Origin: Petrosia ficiformis
Taxonomy: Eukaryota; Porifera; Demospongiae; Haplosclerida; Petrosiidae
Direction of reading: 5' to 3'
DNA length: 64,000 nt
NCBI GenBank assembly: GCA_947044365.1
Contig: OX345641.1
Span: 3,633,460 to 3,697,459, forward strand
Shown: piece by piece, positions 1 to 15,300 of the stretch
How positions within the stretch are numbered: the stretch's first letter is position 1
Layout: every line of letters begins with the position of its first letter
Translations under genes and position numbers: made by a program
Notes under the pieces: model-generated
Seen by the model: the letters and a program-made list of their open reading frames with translations, nothing else
Told to the model about the DNA's origin: nothing
The model's database searches: none

Positions 1-430
1 TTGTAGTTCCATTACTATTTGTGGCTATAAAGCGTGAAAAATCTTTAATGTATTAAGACACATTTACAGTCAATTATGATTTTAGTATGTGTCAACATCA
101 GCCACGAAATAATTGTTGTTTACACCACATTAAATTGTGTAGTGTCATCCTCCATGTAATTATGTACCATGAATGGAAAACCACTGTGTAATACTCCTGG
201 CATCCTACTCTGAGCTAGACTATTCCAGATCCAGATTATTTTGTGTGGTTTGTGGCTTGCATTGTGCATTAAGTGTATAGTATTAATGTAATCAACTTAA
301 ATACATGATTATACTGTAACTCAATAATGAGCATTATCTAAATTAAAAATATGATATCATTGTGTGAAGTAAATCAGGTCACTACTATAAAATAGTAAAA
401 AACCACAAACCCACCCCCCTGCTGTTTATA

Positions 431-475
<45 letters not shown>

Positions 476-1029
476 ATACACATGCATATATATTTATATA
501 TATATATATATATATACAACCCTTTAACGAGTTGAATGCTTGGAATGTATGGTGTAGTAATTGACATTTAAATTTGACAGCATGCATATGTTGCACAGAC
601 TATGGGCTGCTGGTGATAATAATTATTAACCTTTTTATTATTAAAGGAAGTTTTAGTGTAAATTTAGTGTAAATTAGGTATTGCTAGTAAATGTTTACAA
701 CCAAATCCACAGACTCATAATATCCAGCTGTTTACCTTGCAGTCATATTAGGAAAGTATTGCCAATACTAATAATACATGAAGTTATAAATCATTTGACC
801 AAAATAATAATATATAGCAAACGAATCACACAGTAATGTTAACTGTAGTACTGTTCATTATAATTATTATGACTCCTTCACAATACAGTACGTACAAACA
901 AGCTAAGTATACAATAATTATTGTACTGTACTGTTTCAATTCATTAGTATTTGAGTGTACATTTGTACTTGTATAGTACTGAGCATGTACTGTACATTCA
1001 GTATCTGATTATACAGTACTTGCTCAATA
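1..1029. other. No gene seen; (TA)n tract
   Basis: AT-rich intergenic DNA. It holds a (TA)n run at about 430-470 and another at 487-514. Nothing else is recognised on either strand. Confidence 0.6.
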
Positions 1030-1950
1030 CTACTATACAAGTACTATATGTAATACCTACATGTACCTACTGTATGTACAGTACTTGCTCAATACTACTA
1101 TACAAGTACTGAATGTACTATATACAAGTACTGTATGTACAGTATGTAATACCTACCTACTGTATGTACAGTACTTGCTCAATACTACTATACAAGTACT
1201 GTATGTACAGTATGTAATACCTACCTACTGTATGTACAGTACTTGCTCAATACTACTATACAAGTACTGTATGTACAGTATGTAATACCTACCTACTGTA
1301 TGTACAGTACTTGCTCAATACTACTATACAAGTACTGAATGTACTATATACAAGTACTGTATGTACAGTATGTAATACCTACCTACTGTATGTACAGTAC
1401 TTGCTCAATACTACTATACAAGTACTGAATGTACTATATACAAGTACTGTATGTACAGTATGTAATACCTACCTACTGTATGTACAGTACTTGCTCAATA
1501 CTACTATACAAGTACTGTATGTACAGTATGTAATACCTACCTACTGTATGTACAGTACTTGCTCAATACTACTATACAAGTACTGTATGTACAGTATGTA
1601 ATACCTACCTACTGTATGTACAGTACTTGCTCAATACTACTATACAAGTACTGAATGTACTATATACAAGTACTGTATGTACAGTATGTAATACCTACCT
1701 ACTGTATGTACAGTACTTGCTCAATACTACTATACAAGTACTGTATGTACAGTATGTAATACCTACCTACTGTATGCACAGTACTTGCTCAATACTATAT
1801 ACAAGTACTGTATGTACAGTATGTAATACCTACCTACTGTGTGTACAGTACTTGCTCAATACTACTATACAAGTACTGTATGTACAGTATGTAATACCTA
1901 CCTACTGTATGTACAAGTACAGAATATACAGTACCTGCTGAATACTACAC
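1030..1950. repeat. Tandem array of 68-bp and 90-bp units
   Basis: Units contain CTACCTACTGTATGTACAGT, ACTTGCTCAATACTACTATA and CAAGTACTGTATGTACAGTA. The 90-bp form has a 22-bp insert, AATGTACTATATACAAGTAC plus TG. About 12 units lie just downstream of the CEP97-like 3' end. Open frames here are by-products of the repeat. Confidence 0.88.
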
Positions 1951-2049
1951 TACATACATGTATGAGCAGGTACGTACATATAGCACTTGTAAGGAAGTAC
2001 TGGCTACTATATTAGTGTATTATCATTTGATTTGTTTATTACTAATCAT

Positions 2050-2058
2050 TTGTTATTT
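2050..2058 (-). terminator. Likely poly(A) signal of the CEP97-like gene
   Basis: The complement of ATTTATTAA gives AATAAAT about 95 nt downstream of the stop codon at 2152, a normal distance for a short 3' UTR. A second TTTATT (complement AATAAA) lies nearby at about 2035. Confidence 0.5.
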
Positions 2059-2151
2059 ATTAAAGTACACGTGTATAAACCCAAAGCCTAAACATACATC
2101 AATAATTATAAACATCTATTTTAACAGTTAACTGTTTGTTCGCTTATGATA

Positions 2152-3397
2152 TCATGATTCAGGGTCTGGAGGGCTGAATTGAAGACTTGGCACTGGATCC
2201 ACACTATGATAAAATGATCGTTGATAAAGTCTGGTTCGGTTTTCAATCGGGTCTGTGCTGCTATAGAAAGATTTCTGATAAAGTTCACTTTGTGAGGTCA
2301 GATCCAAAGAAGGTAGAGAATGGGATGGTTTAATAGCCGTTGTCGTAGCAACCAATTTTTCTGGTTTGACAGGTGCAAGTGATGGTGGTGAAGATAGGGT
2401 GGGTAAAGTGGTTTTACTATTTACTGGTAAGGATTCCTGTAAATAAAGTTGATTTGAACCTGCAGGTGACGTTTTCTGGATGGTGGGGTCCTGAAAAAAG
2501 CGAGTTGGCTTCCTGGAACCAGTTACAGTCATCTTAATAGAGAATGGATTAACTGTTATAGATCGGTTCTCATCAATATCATCAGGAGTTTTAAAAACAT
2601 TGTCTTCAACAGCAGTATAAGATAACAGTTCATTACTGGAATACATTTCTGAATTAATATTATTAGAACATGCACTATCATCTACTGAACCTTGCTTATC
2701 AACTTCATCTGAAGGCAATACTTGGAATTGAGGTTTAACACTATCATGAAGCTCAATACTATCTTGTAATTGTTTAGTAGTGTTTTCAGTATACATTTCT
2801 CCCTTGATGCTTTGTATCATCTCTACCTGACCAGTAGTAACCGTTTCTTTCTTCATACTATGAAGCTCTTTTGTGTCTGCGTCTGAACTGGATACAAATG
2901 TGAATAGTGCCACATTCAATTCTTTACTGTTTGGAGTATATAGTTGAGAAGGCGGTATGGAAGGAAGGGATTGCTGTACAACGTCTTGAGGAGCAGGTGT
3001 GGATTGCCTCCTTGAGTGATGAGGCGAGGGAGTTGGTGGTGGAGGAGAAATAGGTTGGTTTTTATTTTCACCAGGGGAGGGAGGGTGTGGTGAATGTGTT
3101 TGTACCTTTGTATCATAAACATGAGGAGATATATGTTGCTCTTTTGTTTCATGGGGAGATGATATTGGAGACTGCTGTTTTTTATTGCTGGAATATTTCA
3201 CAAATGTTATACCTTTCTTTAAACCACCAAAAGAGGTATCTTCCAATAGGTAGGAGTCTTCTCGTAACTCATCTTGTGAAACATTTTGTTGATCAGGAAA
3301 ACTTTGGTATGGTAAAGGAGAAGAATCAAGAGAAGCCATCACCATGTTACTATCAGGGGATTCCAAATTCCCTTCATACAATGCTCTAACTGTTATC
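2152..3397 (-). CDS. CEP97: Final exon: Ser/Pro-rich C-terminal tail
   Basis: This 1246-nt last exon starts after TTTTTTTAG and finishes the FN3 domain ([16 protein letters not shown]). It then encodes about 400 low-complexity residues: a proline/histidine-rich stretch (repeated [19 protein letters not shown] type) around residues 90-140, an acidic Ser-rich centre, and a C-terminal tandem of [12 protein letters not shown] and [12 protein letters not shown] about 20 residues apart. The duplicated LYQ(K/R)SFY box looks like a short linear binding motif (inference). The protein ends in SPPDPES. No transmembrane segment is visible. Confidence 0.75.
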
Positions 3398-3503
3398 CTA
3401 AAAAAATATAATTTGAATTATGATGTATCGATTTTATGTGTTTTCATGAAACTAGCTGTTTTGATATTTAAACACAGACATACAGTAGTGATCCATGCAA
3501 TAT

Positions 3504-3540
<37 letters not shown>

Positions 3541-5321
3541 ATATATAATATATATACATGTGTATATTATAGTTTTTAATAAGCTTTTAGCACACTGGTG
3601 GCCCAAAGAGCTTCTTGTTTGGCAATACATAGTTCTCTCTTTGGGCCAGTGGGACAGTTAATTATGATTATATTGTCACTAACAGCATTAACTCTTTGTT
3701 AATTAGCTCAAGATATATTCCCAATGGTGCATGTAATAACCATTGTTGAGCCAATTTGGCCCATGCTTCAAAGCATATCAAAAATTCTGCTATATACATG
3801 TACATGTACATGCAGTCTATATACTGTATGTGTAACATAGTATTACATCATGTATTCATCAGACATTGGTTGAAACACTTGAGTATTTGTGCTTAAGCAT
3901 GCTTAAGTGCATAGTTTTAAGTGCAGGAGTCATGTGCTTAAATGTACTTAAGTACATGTACTTCAAAAAATAAGGTACTTGTGCATCTACTTAACAACAT
4001 TCTGAAATACTTGAACCATGTCTGATAAATAAACATGTACTGTACTATTTCTTGGATCACTTACATATGAACACTTCTCAATAGTTATAACATGTAAATG
4101 CACATGTCATCTGTTTGCATACATGTATATACATACATGTACATGTACAGAAGTACTTGAACACATATCTGATATACAAATCATGAAATGTACAGTCTCA
4201 GAAAACGTATTACATGTACTTGCTAATGAATTGCAAAAGCTTGAAAAGTAAAATTTCATTTCCCTTCTAAATATGCAATACGATATACTTGTTACATGCT
4301 TTGTCATGATACATGATATGTCATTGTAATCATATAAATACTAATTTACATGAACATGTAATTAAAAAATCACTGTACAGTATTGTACAGTTTCTTTACT
4401 TAATAAAAAGGATAGATTTGATTTTGAAACACAAGCTTATTAAATTTCACAAAGAGAATTCCAGTCACAACACACAATTAATTACATGTACATGTATTAA
4501 TTCCGCACATACATGTACATGTACACTGTACATGTATGTGCAGCACTAATACATATACATGTACAGTATACATGTACATGTACATGTATAATATTTTCAC
4601 ATAATATATGGATATCATGGTGTGAACTTCGAATTCCACAAATTACTACATGAGATGTCAATAAATAGGATATACATGTACATGTACTATTATGAGGTGA
4701 ATCTTGTCTACTGACAATTTTCTAAGGCTCCATACATACATGCATACTGGATATATTAGCACAAGTGGAAACTACATGTAGACACACAGACACAGACACA
4801 AACACGTGTAAACACACAGACACAGACGCAGACACACAGAGACACACACAAACACATACATGCACACACGTATGTACTCACACAGACACAGACACAGACA
4901 CATACCTGTATGTAACTGCCACATCTAAACCTTCAATATATGCTTTGTTTTTACCAGGATTCACCTGTAAGGGATAGTATAGATGTAACTATATATAATA
5001 CAGGGAGACATGAAGTCTCATGAATCTGCCAATCTTCAAAAATGAGTATAATTAATTATACACATGTATGCACTTGTATACAAAAACCATTATATACATG
5101 TACATGTACACATGTACTCATACACTTAATACACATACACATAGAGAAACCTGTGAACTTTAAAACTAATTAGACACTATACACTACACACACACACACA
5201 CACATGTACACGTAAAGGCACTCACACATATATAAACAAACACATACACTTGCATGCACGCACACATACACACACACACACACATGTACACTTAAAGGCA
5301 CTCACACATATACATATACAT

Positions 5322-5362
<41 letters not shown>

Positions 5363-8300
5363 CAAACACACGTACACTTAAAGGCACACACACATATATA
5401 AACAAACACATACACTTGCACACACACACACACACGCACACTTATATAAACACATACTAGCCTAAATAACTTGTGTATTGTCTAATGAGAGTGTGATGAA
5501 CATGTGATGTTTATTTATTGCATATGTACATAAAAGCATAATTATTTTGACCCACCTGTACATTGTGAATTCCAAAATATGTTGTTATATGTACATGTAG
5601 TCATGTACATGTACATGTATGGTATATTGCATGTACATTGTGTGTTATAGTGTACTACTGACAATTAATGTACAGGGTTTACATATACATGTACATGTAT
5701 ATGTACATGTATATGTATATCTACTTAAAATGCAACACTGTATATAGTACATTCATGACTCTTTGTGTATAAATGTAACAAAGCAATCTTAATGTACATG
5801 TACATGAAGACAATATGTTTCTATAAAGACTGATAATAGATACCAATGGGTTTCTATAGCTATATAAAACATCAGTGAGCAAAGGTGACTATCTGTTAAG
5901 AAGTGTTTGTCTATTTCTGTATGGACAACATATATACATGTACATGTAGATGTAACTACATGTACATACACATGTACATGTAACTACATATACATACACA
6001 TGTAGATGTAACTACATGTACATGTATATGTAGATGTAACTACATGTACATGTACATACACATTTAGATATGTCTATAACATGTACATGTATATGTATAT
6101 GTAACTACATGTACATACATACACATGTCTATAACATGTACATGTAACTACAAGTACATGTAACTACATGTACATGTACACAACTACAAGTGTATGTAAC
6201 ATAGTATTTATATAAGAAAACCTCTTGAGATTTTGAGGTTTGGCTAGGTCAATAAATTAATTCAATTTGTGGTAAAGGTCATTGGATTGGATGGGCTTCC
6301 GATTATTAATTAATTTCAGATGTGGGCGTGTGTTTATAATCATTACTTCAGCTAGACTAGGTTGGGCAATATATAAATACTAAATAAATAAATAGGTATT
6401 GTGAAAAAAATTGTTGGTAGTATTGACTTTAGGAGGCATTGCTCCTCTCATTTGACAGGTAAACAGTGTTCTGCCCAGGATATTTAGAGTGGTGGTTGGA
6501 TTCTAACTTGCATTTAGTGCTGTTTACCCAGTATATACATGTACTTAATACTATCTCAATAGCCTATATATTATGTATTATCTAAGAGGTGGTTAATTCA
6601 TCTGAGTGGTGGTTAATTCATGCTGAGTGGTAGTTATTCCCGACCAGTGCCGACCAGTGTGGGCAGAACACTGGGCAAATAGAATCAATTTAAAACACAT
6701 CATTTTAGCTATCTGATTTTCAAACAAGGGAAAAGAACAACATCCCATAATACCAGTTTATGAAATTGGCAATACCAACCAAATATTTTTATTTATTGAT
6801 ATAGTCAAAGTATTAGTTATAGACAACTATATCGTCTATGCAGTACCTATGATGTACATACACAATAATTGTCAGGCTTTGTACATGTAGATTACACACC
6901 ATTGTCTAAATCCATAACAAGTACAGTCTGGATATACATGTACTTTAAAGATACATGTATATGTATAGGATTTCATCCACCCTTCCTTGTAATTTGTTAG
7001 CCAATATGCACACTATGATAAGCCTCTATGTCTCCCTCGCCATAGTCTTTTAAATTCACGTACATTTCGGCTTCCCTCAACAAATTTTCTAAATGAAAGC
7101 CCAATGTATGTGATTACAAAGGTACATTTGCCCATAATAATATGTGTTGAATGTATCTCATTCATGATTGTAAAAAAAGGAGATGATACCCAAATTGTAG
7201 AATAACTAACACTGTATCCATGTGCGTTAATGATTGTAAACTAGATAAATATTGGTACATGTATTTCACACAGACAATCAGATCTGAATATAGGCAATTT
7301 GATTGTAAAATATTACATACATGTATGTATACTTGTACAGTGGTGTGTATACAGCCAGTGATACAGGACATTGTCTGATAAATCTAGTGAATATCCAGTA
7401 AATTGAAACTAAACTGTATACAAAGTATATGGGACCAGGACAAGAGTGATGAAAATAGGTCAAATGTCCGATAGTCAGCTCAATGTTTCCACACCCCTGC
7501 ATATGTAGCTGCTTACCATTCCTTCTGATTCTCCATTCACATATATTTTATATCCCATTAAAGGAGGATACTGGATATAAGTGGGTGTGTCCCATTGGAT
7601 CAGGAGACACGAACTGGAATAATGTGACATGAAGAGTTTAACAGGAGCAGGAAGAACTGTAGAAATAAAATTAACGAGTACATTAAATTTTACATGTACA
7701 TGTACAGGGTTTCAATTAGGAGGGGTAGGCCATTCACCCCCTCCTTGCTAGAGGCTTTGAATATGTATGCCAATATGCACACTTCGATAACCTTGTATGT
7801 CACCCCCCCAATGTCTTTCAAATTCAAGTTTTGTCCTCCTTGACAATGTTTTAAATGAAGTCCTGATGTACTATACGTGTACAATATACATGCCATATGA
7901 ATGAGGTGAAACACTTTGGTATTTGTGCTTGCTTGCTGTAAGGTTAACTATATCTATATATTTATCTATACCATGGTTATAGGCACCTATACCAGTATAG
8001 GTACCAGTATAGTTACAACACTAGTTTCCTTTAAGCATGTAACTGAGGTAGAATAGTACAATTATAGTCTCATGCCCAGCTGTTCAAGTTCTTATGCCCT
8101 TAATGAGCGATAAGGCGTCAGGTGACTTTAGTCAAATTTCTTGGCATTTGAGTCAGATTCTGCCTCACAAATCAGATCTGTGACATCATAATAATGTGGA
8201 AGATGAAAGGGCTTGTTTGTATATAAAATGTCTTCTCTTGAGGTAAGAATAACTATTATAATTCTTAGCTGTAATACAGTTCTATTCTTTAGTAATCTGC

Positions 8301-9318
8301 TATTTGTTCTGTGATGTCATTTATTACAAATGCCAAGATATCATTCAGGAGTGTGGGCAGTTTGATAATGTAATTAGTGCACTAGTACATGTGTACTATC
8401 ATGCAATAATTAAAATATGTAAACATAATTTTTGGGAATAGTGCTTAGCAACCACCTAAACAGAAAAATGTTAATTACTCTAATTAATAATTAGTAGTCT
8501 AATAGGGTGAATGTTACCATATGCATGAAAAGAGTATGTGTACATGTATCTTAATTAGTCTTCTATACCTAATGGTACGTGTACATGTATCTTAATTAGT
8601 CTTCTATACCAAATGGTACGTGTACATGTACATGTGTCTTAATTAGTCTTCTATACCAAATGGTACATGTACATGTATCTTAATTAGTCTTCTACCAAAT
8701 GGTACGTGTACATGTGTCTTAATTAGTCTTCTATACCAAATGGTAGGTGTACATGTACATGTGTCATAATTAGTCTTCTATACCAAATGGTAGGTGTACA
8801 TGTACATGTGTCATAATTAGTCTTCTATACCAAATGTTACGTGTACATGTACATGTGTCTTAATTAGTCTTCTATACCAAATGGTAGGTGTACAGTGTTC
8901 TATACCAAATGGTACATGTAGGTGTACATGTACATGTGTCATAATTAGTCTTCTATACCAAATGGTACATGTACATGTATCTTAACTAGTGTTCACTACC
9001 AAATGGTAGGTGCATGTATCCTAATTAGTTAAACACACATGTACATGTATATGCAGTGTTTCCCCCAAAAGGTGGTATCATGGGACTCCCATGCACTTTA
9101 AACTTTAAGTTTATACTAAAAACACTGTTTTAATATAACACTAATTGCACATTGTTGAACAAACATCATGTACCACTGATGCACTCCTCCACCCTTAATA
9201 TTTATCCTGGGGAAAACACTATAATTTACATGTACATGTAGTCACGTACAAGTGTGTATATGTACATGTAGTCATGTACATGTACATGACCACATGTACA
9301 TGATAATACTGAGATGAG

Positions 9319-9361
<43 letters not shown>

Positions 9362-12300
9362 CACATGTACATTTAGTGGTACTGTAACAGTAAGTCCCGT
9401 ACATGTATGTACATGTATGTACATGTATACATGTAGGTAGGTATACATGTACACATGTGGTAGGTATACATGTACACATGTACATGCAGGCATGTACATG
9501 TACACGCCTAGTCATGTACATGTACATGTGCACGTCGTCATGCACATGTACACGTGTATAGGTGGTACATGTACACATGTGTAGGTGGTACATGTACATG
9601 TACACTGGTGCAATATTGATGGTAATTTAATGATGATTAATTATAGTGGGTTGTGGGTATAACAAGTAGACAGATTGACTACTGACCGAATGGTATTCGT
9701 TGTTGTGTAATCAGTTGACTAACAGATTCTTGGAGTTCAGTAATCTATGGAATGTGCAAAAATAATAATGAATCAATACTAGACCTGGTAATAATAATGA
9801 ATCAATACTAGACCTGGTAATAATAATCAATCAATACTAGACCTGGTAATAACAATGAATCAATACTAGACCTGGTAATAATAATGAATCAATACTAGAC
9901 CTGGTAATAATAATGAATCAATACTAGACCTGGTAATAATAATGAATCAATACTAGACCTGGTAATAACAATGAATCAATACTAGACCTGGTAATAATAA
10001 TGAATCAATACTAGACCTGGTAATAATAATGAATCAATACTAGACCTGGTAATAATAATGAATCAATACTAGACCTGGTAATAATAATGAATCAATACTA
10101 GACCTGGTAATAATAATCAATCAATACTAGACTGTTCGAGATTAGATAATCATGAGTGAAGCGAGTGCATTATCTAATCTTGACCTTTATTCGTCCGGTT
10201 AGTGACACATTATAACTCTGTAAAGAATGTCATAAAAGATTTAGTGTCCATCACTTGACATTTCTAGTGTTTGGTTGCGTTATCACAGGTAACTGTGTAT
10301 TAGTTAATGCATTCTTAATCTGTATTATGCTGTTTAAAATGCTATAAGGTGAGTAGTATATAAAAACCTGATTGGCTCAATGTCACATGATACTAATGAC
10401 CAATCAATACTAGCTAGACATGGGTAATAATAATAATATCACAATTGATTGAAAACGAGATTCAGATAGAGTTAACACATACAGTAGTTCTGCAAATACA
10501 TTCTCGTTGGGTTGAAGTACAACCAAATTGGCTTACTAATTGTTATTATGTGCACCATTGCGCAAAAACTTTGATATGAATTAGGTTATGTGTAGGGATG
10601 TGCGATACAACTAAATAATAGTATTGCGTATCGCTGGCTAAAATATCACGATACGATACAGTATCACGATATTTGAAATAATACTGAAAATGTAAATAAA
10701 TGTCCTATTTGGATGTATTTGTCAAGAAATGGTAAAAGAAATCAATGAAAGTTATGCACACTAGCTTCTTCTAATTACTTTTAGGTATCAAATTGGACAA
10801 ATTAGAAAAACCATGTTTACTAAACTGTCCATTCCAGTGTATTGATACACCCAAAAGCTAATATTGTATCACAATATTCAACAAAAATATCGATATTTCG
10901 ATATATCGATACGTATCGCACATCACTAGTTATGTGGTGTTAGTAATATGAATGTGCATCTAAGTTATTTGCATAAAAGAATTTGAGATATTTAACTAAT
11001 TATTGGGCAAAGCCTCAATTTACATGTACTTTAGCTTATAATGTACATATGTGTATATGTACATGTACCATGATCAGCGCTACATAAAAGATAGCTAATT
11101 ATTGGGCAAAGGGTACAATTTACATGTACATGTGTACCTTAATTTATAAATGTACAGGTACAAATTGTACATGTACACATATGTATGTGTACGGATATCA
11201 TCACATTATTTGATCAGCACTACATAAAAGATAACAAGAATTTAAGATATTTAATTAATTATTGGGCAAAGACATATACTGCAACTTATAAATGTACATG
11301 TACAAATTGTACATGTACACATATGTACATGTACATGTACATATCACATTATTTGATCAGCACTACATAAAAGATAACAAGAATTTAAGATATTTAATTA
11401 ATTATTGGGCAAAGGCATATACCGCAACTTATAAATGTACATGTACAAATTGTACATGTACACATATGTACATACACATATACATATATGTGTATGTATA
11501 ATTATATTACTGGTCGATATTACAATTTTTATAAATGGGTATATATTTGATGAGGTTTACAATTTTTACATTTACATGTACATCATACCAAAACCGCATC
11601 AAATGATAATATCAATGTCTCATGAACCTTTAACCCCCCCAGTTCCACCCACAATTACCTACATGTATACACAGGAAGTTTGATAACACAACAGAGATAG
11701 CATGTGGCTTTGGTAAGAGATCGCTCATCTTTCTAATCAATGAATGTACACATTAGTAATTTTTTCTACATGTGTAATTGTGCATGGGTATACCAATTAT
11801 AGAACATTTCAATATATCAATAATTACTGTAAATATATCGATACATTCCTAACATCAAGATATATCGATATATAACTCTACAACAAACAAATCGTATACA
11901 TTTGCAATCACAACATGTTGATAATCAAATCACATAATGTGATAATATTTTATGGAATTTTAGAGTCACATGACCAGACGTTTTATTGTGCTACACATGT
12001 ACATGTACATGTCACTCACTAAATTGTCTAAAGGTCATTCACATTCACCTTGACCTCAGAAAAATTTTCATAGTTTGGAATATTCAACAATCTTTTTACC
12101 TGCACCATTTTCATATAATAGTCCTTCCTGTTCTTTTTTGTGTATGTCAAATTTCAATTAATCCATTGCTTCATTATTGAGTTACAGTATAATCACGTAT
12201 TAACCTTATGACATTAAACTATACATTATATTACATATAAAGTCATCACATCATAATTTTGAGGTCATCGTGAATGTTAACTTTTGTATTGATAATTGTG

Positions 12301-15300
12301 AATTTAGATAGCATAACTTGTGATATAAATCAGATATGTACATGTACATGTACATTGTTATGACGAGTAGTACTACATACATGTAGATACATGTAATAAA
12401 GAAATATGAAGGAACTATTAAGGAAATATTACAAGTTAGATACAGGCTCATACATGTAAAGCATTGCCACTCGTCCTTTGGAATCAATACTGTATCCAAC
12501 TTGTCAAATTTCCCGATATCTGTCACAGCATATAATAGTATACACATTGAGATGTTGATTATTGCCCCTAACTACATTTACGTGTATACATATACAGGTA
12601 ATCAGAATTGTGTATTAAAATACATATTTAGCTTTCCTAAATGATGAAAGTGATGTTATATAATAGTTGTTATCAACATCACACAACCCACAAGTGATAG
12701 TTCAAAATACATTAATTAAGAATGTACAAGTGCATGTAAGTATGTATGCATGTATGTATATACGTATGTATACACCTGCATTGTTGTATGTACATGTATA
12801 TGTATGTATGAATGTATATATATACATGTATGTATGTATGTTTCTATATACATATACACAGATATTTACACCTGTGCATAAAAGGACAGATATGAACGGT
12901 TTCTCACCTGTGCTTGTAAAGTTGAAAACATGTTATTCGTCCTCTTAACCTTAATCAGACAACCATTGATCTGTATATGTATATTACATTGCATATGTAC
13001 ATCATGATTCAATTTGCACATATTATTAGCACATGTATGTACATGTACACACACAGACATAATGTACATGTACATGTACACGTGTATTGTGTACATGTAC
13101 ATTGTATTTTCACATGTACATGTACATGTACATGCATGTGCACATACACACACATACATACACTGATATTTACATGTACCAATATCCTTATGAAGCCTTT
13201 TGATAATACTATTATATCTACTACAATAATTCAATATTAAATCTCCATATATACTTTCTAAAGGTCATTCACATTCAACATGACCTCAGAAAAATGTTCA
13301 TAACTTTTAGAAGTACTAATAATCTTTTTACCTGCATCATTTTCATATAATAGTCCTTCCTGTAATTTTTTGTGTATGTCAATCCATTGCTTCATTATTG
13401 AGTTACAGTATAATCATGTATTAACCTTATGACATTAGACTATACACTATATTACATGTAAAGTCATAATTTGAGGTCATCATGAATGTGAACAGACTCT
13501 AGTACTTGTATATATAGTAAAATATAGTAGATATACTTAGTACTGTACTGTATGGTATATATATAATACATGTATACATGTAATACATGTAAATTAAGTA
13601 CCTTGCGTGATTGATATCCTCTCCTAAAAGAGAAATTAAATAACAAATAATGTGTGCGTGTGTGTGTGTCTGTGTGTGACTATACATGTGAAAGTTTAAT
13701 CAACTTTTTAATGCTCACTATTTGTGAGGGAGCAGTGGTGTGGAAACAGCCAGTCATGCAGGATATTGTCCGATGAATCTAGTGAATGTCCAGTAAATTG
13801 AAACTGAACTGTATACAAAGTATATGGGGAGCAGTACAAGAGTGGTGAAATTAGTTCAAAATGTCTGGTAATCAGTTCAATGTTTCCACACCCCTTGGGA
13901 GTAAGAAATACTGCTTTTCTCAGATGAAACATTTAGTCAGTTTTCCAAAACATGTATACCATATAAACAGTATTTTGAGCTTTCACTTTTTTTGTTTTAA
14001 TTCATGGTGTGTGTATACCACAAAATAAATAATCCAGGGAAATTTACCTATCGCATCACCAATATTTATATCTGTGAAATACATTGTTATTGTTATTTAT
14101 AAAGAATTTTTACATTGTACATGTATGTGTTAAAAAACCAGGCTATATACATGTACATGTACATGTACAATGTAGCATGTTCAAGACTTCAAGATACAAA
14201 TGTACATGTACATGTAGTTAATTATAACTATAACTAAAACCTCTTTTAGTCAACTTATTATCAGTAGTGGGATTCCAGATAATAGTAATTCATTGTTTAG
14301 TGCAACAGTTATATCAGCTAATAATGATGCTAAAACTATTAGTAGTCAGTTAATGTTTACAGCTAGTGAGACACTGGATGAGATGAAAGTGACATGTACA
14401 AATAATGAGAATCCATCAAGTAAAGATACTTGTGACTATTGTGGCAATGTACATGTCAGTATATACAGTGTTCTGCCCACACTGGTCGGCACTGGTCGGG
14501 AATAACCACCTCTCAGATGAATTAGCCACCTCTTAGATAAATTAACCACCTTTTAACCACCTCTCAGATAATACATACACATGTATAGGCTACTGAGACA
14601 GAATTAACTATATACTGGATAAACAGCACTAAATTCATGTAAAATCCAACCACCACTCTAAATATCCTGGGCAGAACACTGTATACATATACAGTCTATC
14701 ACTATAACTAACTACATGTACATGTGTAAAATGAAAATTGGCCAATAATGGTCACTTTTATACTTAGATAACTAAAACTAAAACCCTTTTAGTAAGTTTA
14801 ATATTATTAAACAATAACTAAACTAAAATATATAACTATAACTAAAAGTGGTCATTTTTGTCATACTAAAACAACACTAGCTCAAGAAATGTCCAGTGGT
14901 ACAATGATCATGGAAGTTCAAAAAACTGTTCCATTAGATCGTATGGGAATCTCCGTTATACATGTTTGTACATGTACATCAGAGATTCCCATACCATCTA
15001 ATGGAGAATGTTCTAAATGTATTAATGGTTAAAAAGGTTTTGGTAGTTGTAGTCACAATTAATTAATAATTCAGTGTCCGATTACATTCATTATACGAAT
15101 GCTAAATGTATGATTAATAGACCAATCTAAAGGGAAAATGAACAAAATATAGTGGAACCTCTCTATTCCGGGCACCCTTGGGACAAATATAAGTGTCCTG
15201 ATTACAAGGGTGTCTTCATATCAGGGGTGAATTTATATTATAAAGCACAGTTTGGGACATTTTTAAATGTCCTTAATATAGGCGTGTTTTTGATAGAGGG

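Noticed and set aside
3087..3541. Plus-strand open frames of 100 and 65 codons
   Set aside because: Shadows of the real minus-strand final exon and a (CA/TA)n tract.
9761..10133. Regular 29-bp repeats as a possible CRISPR array
   Set aside because: Units are head to tail without unique spacers, in a eukaryotic intron.
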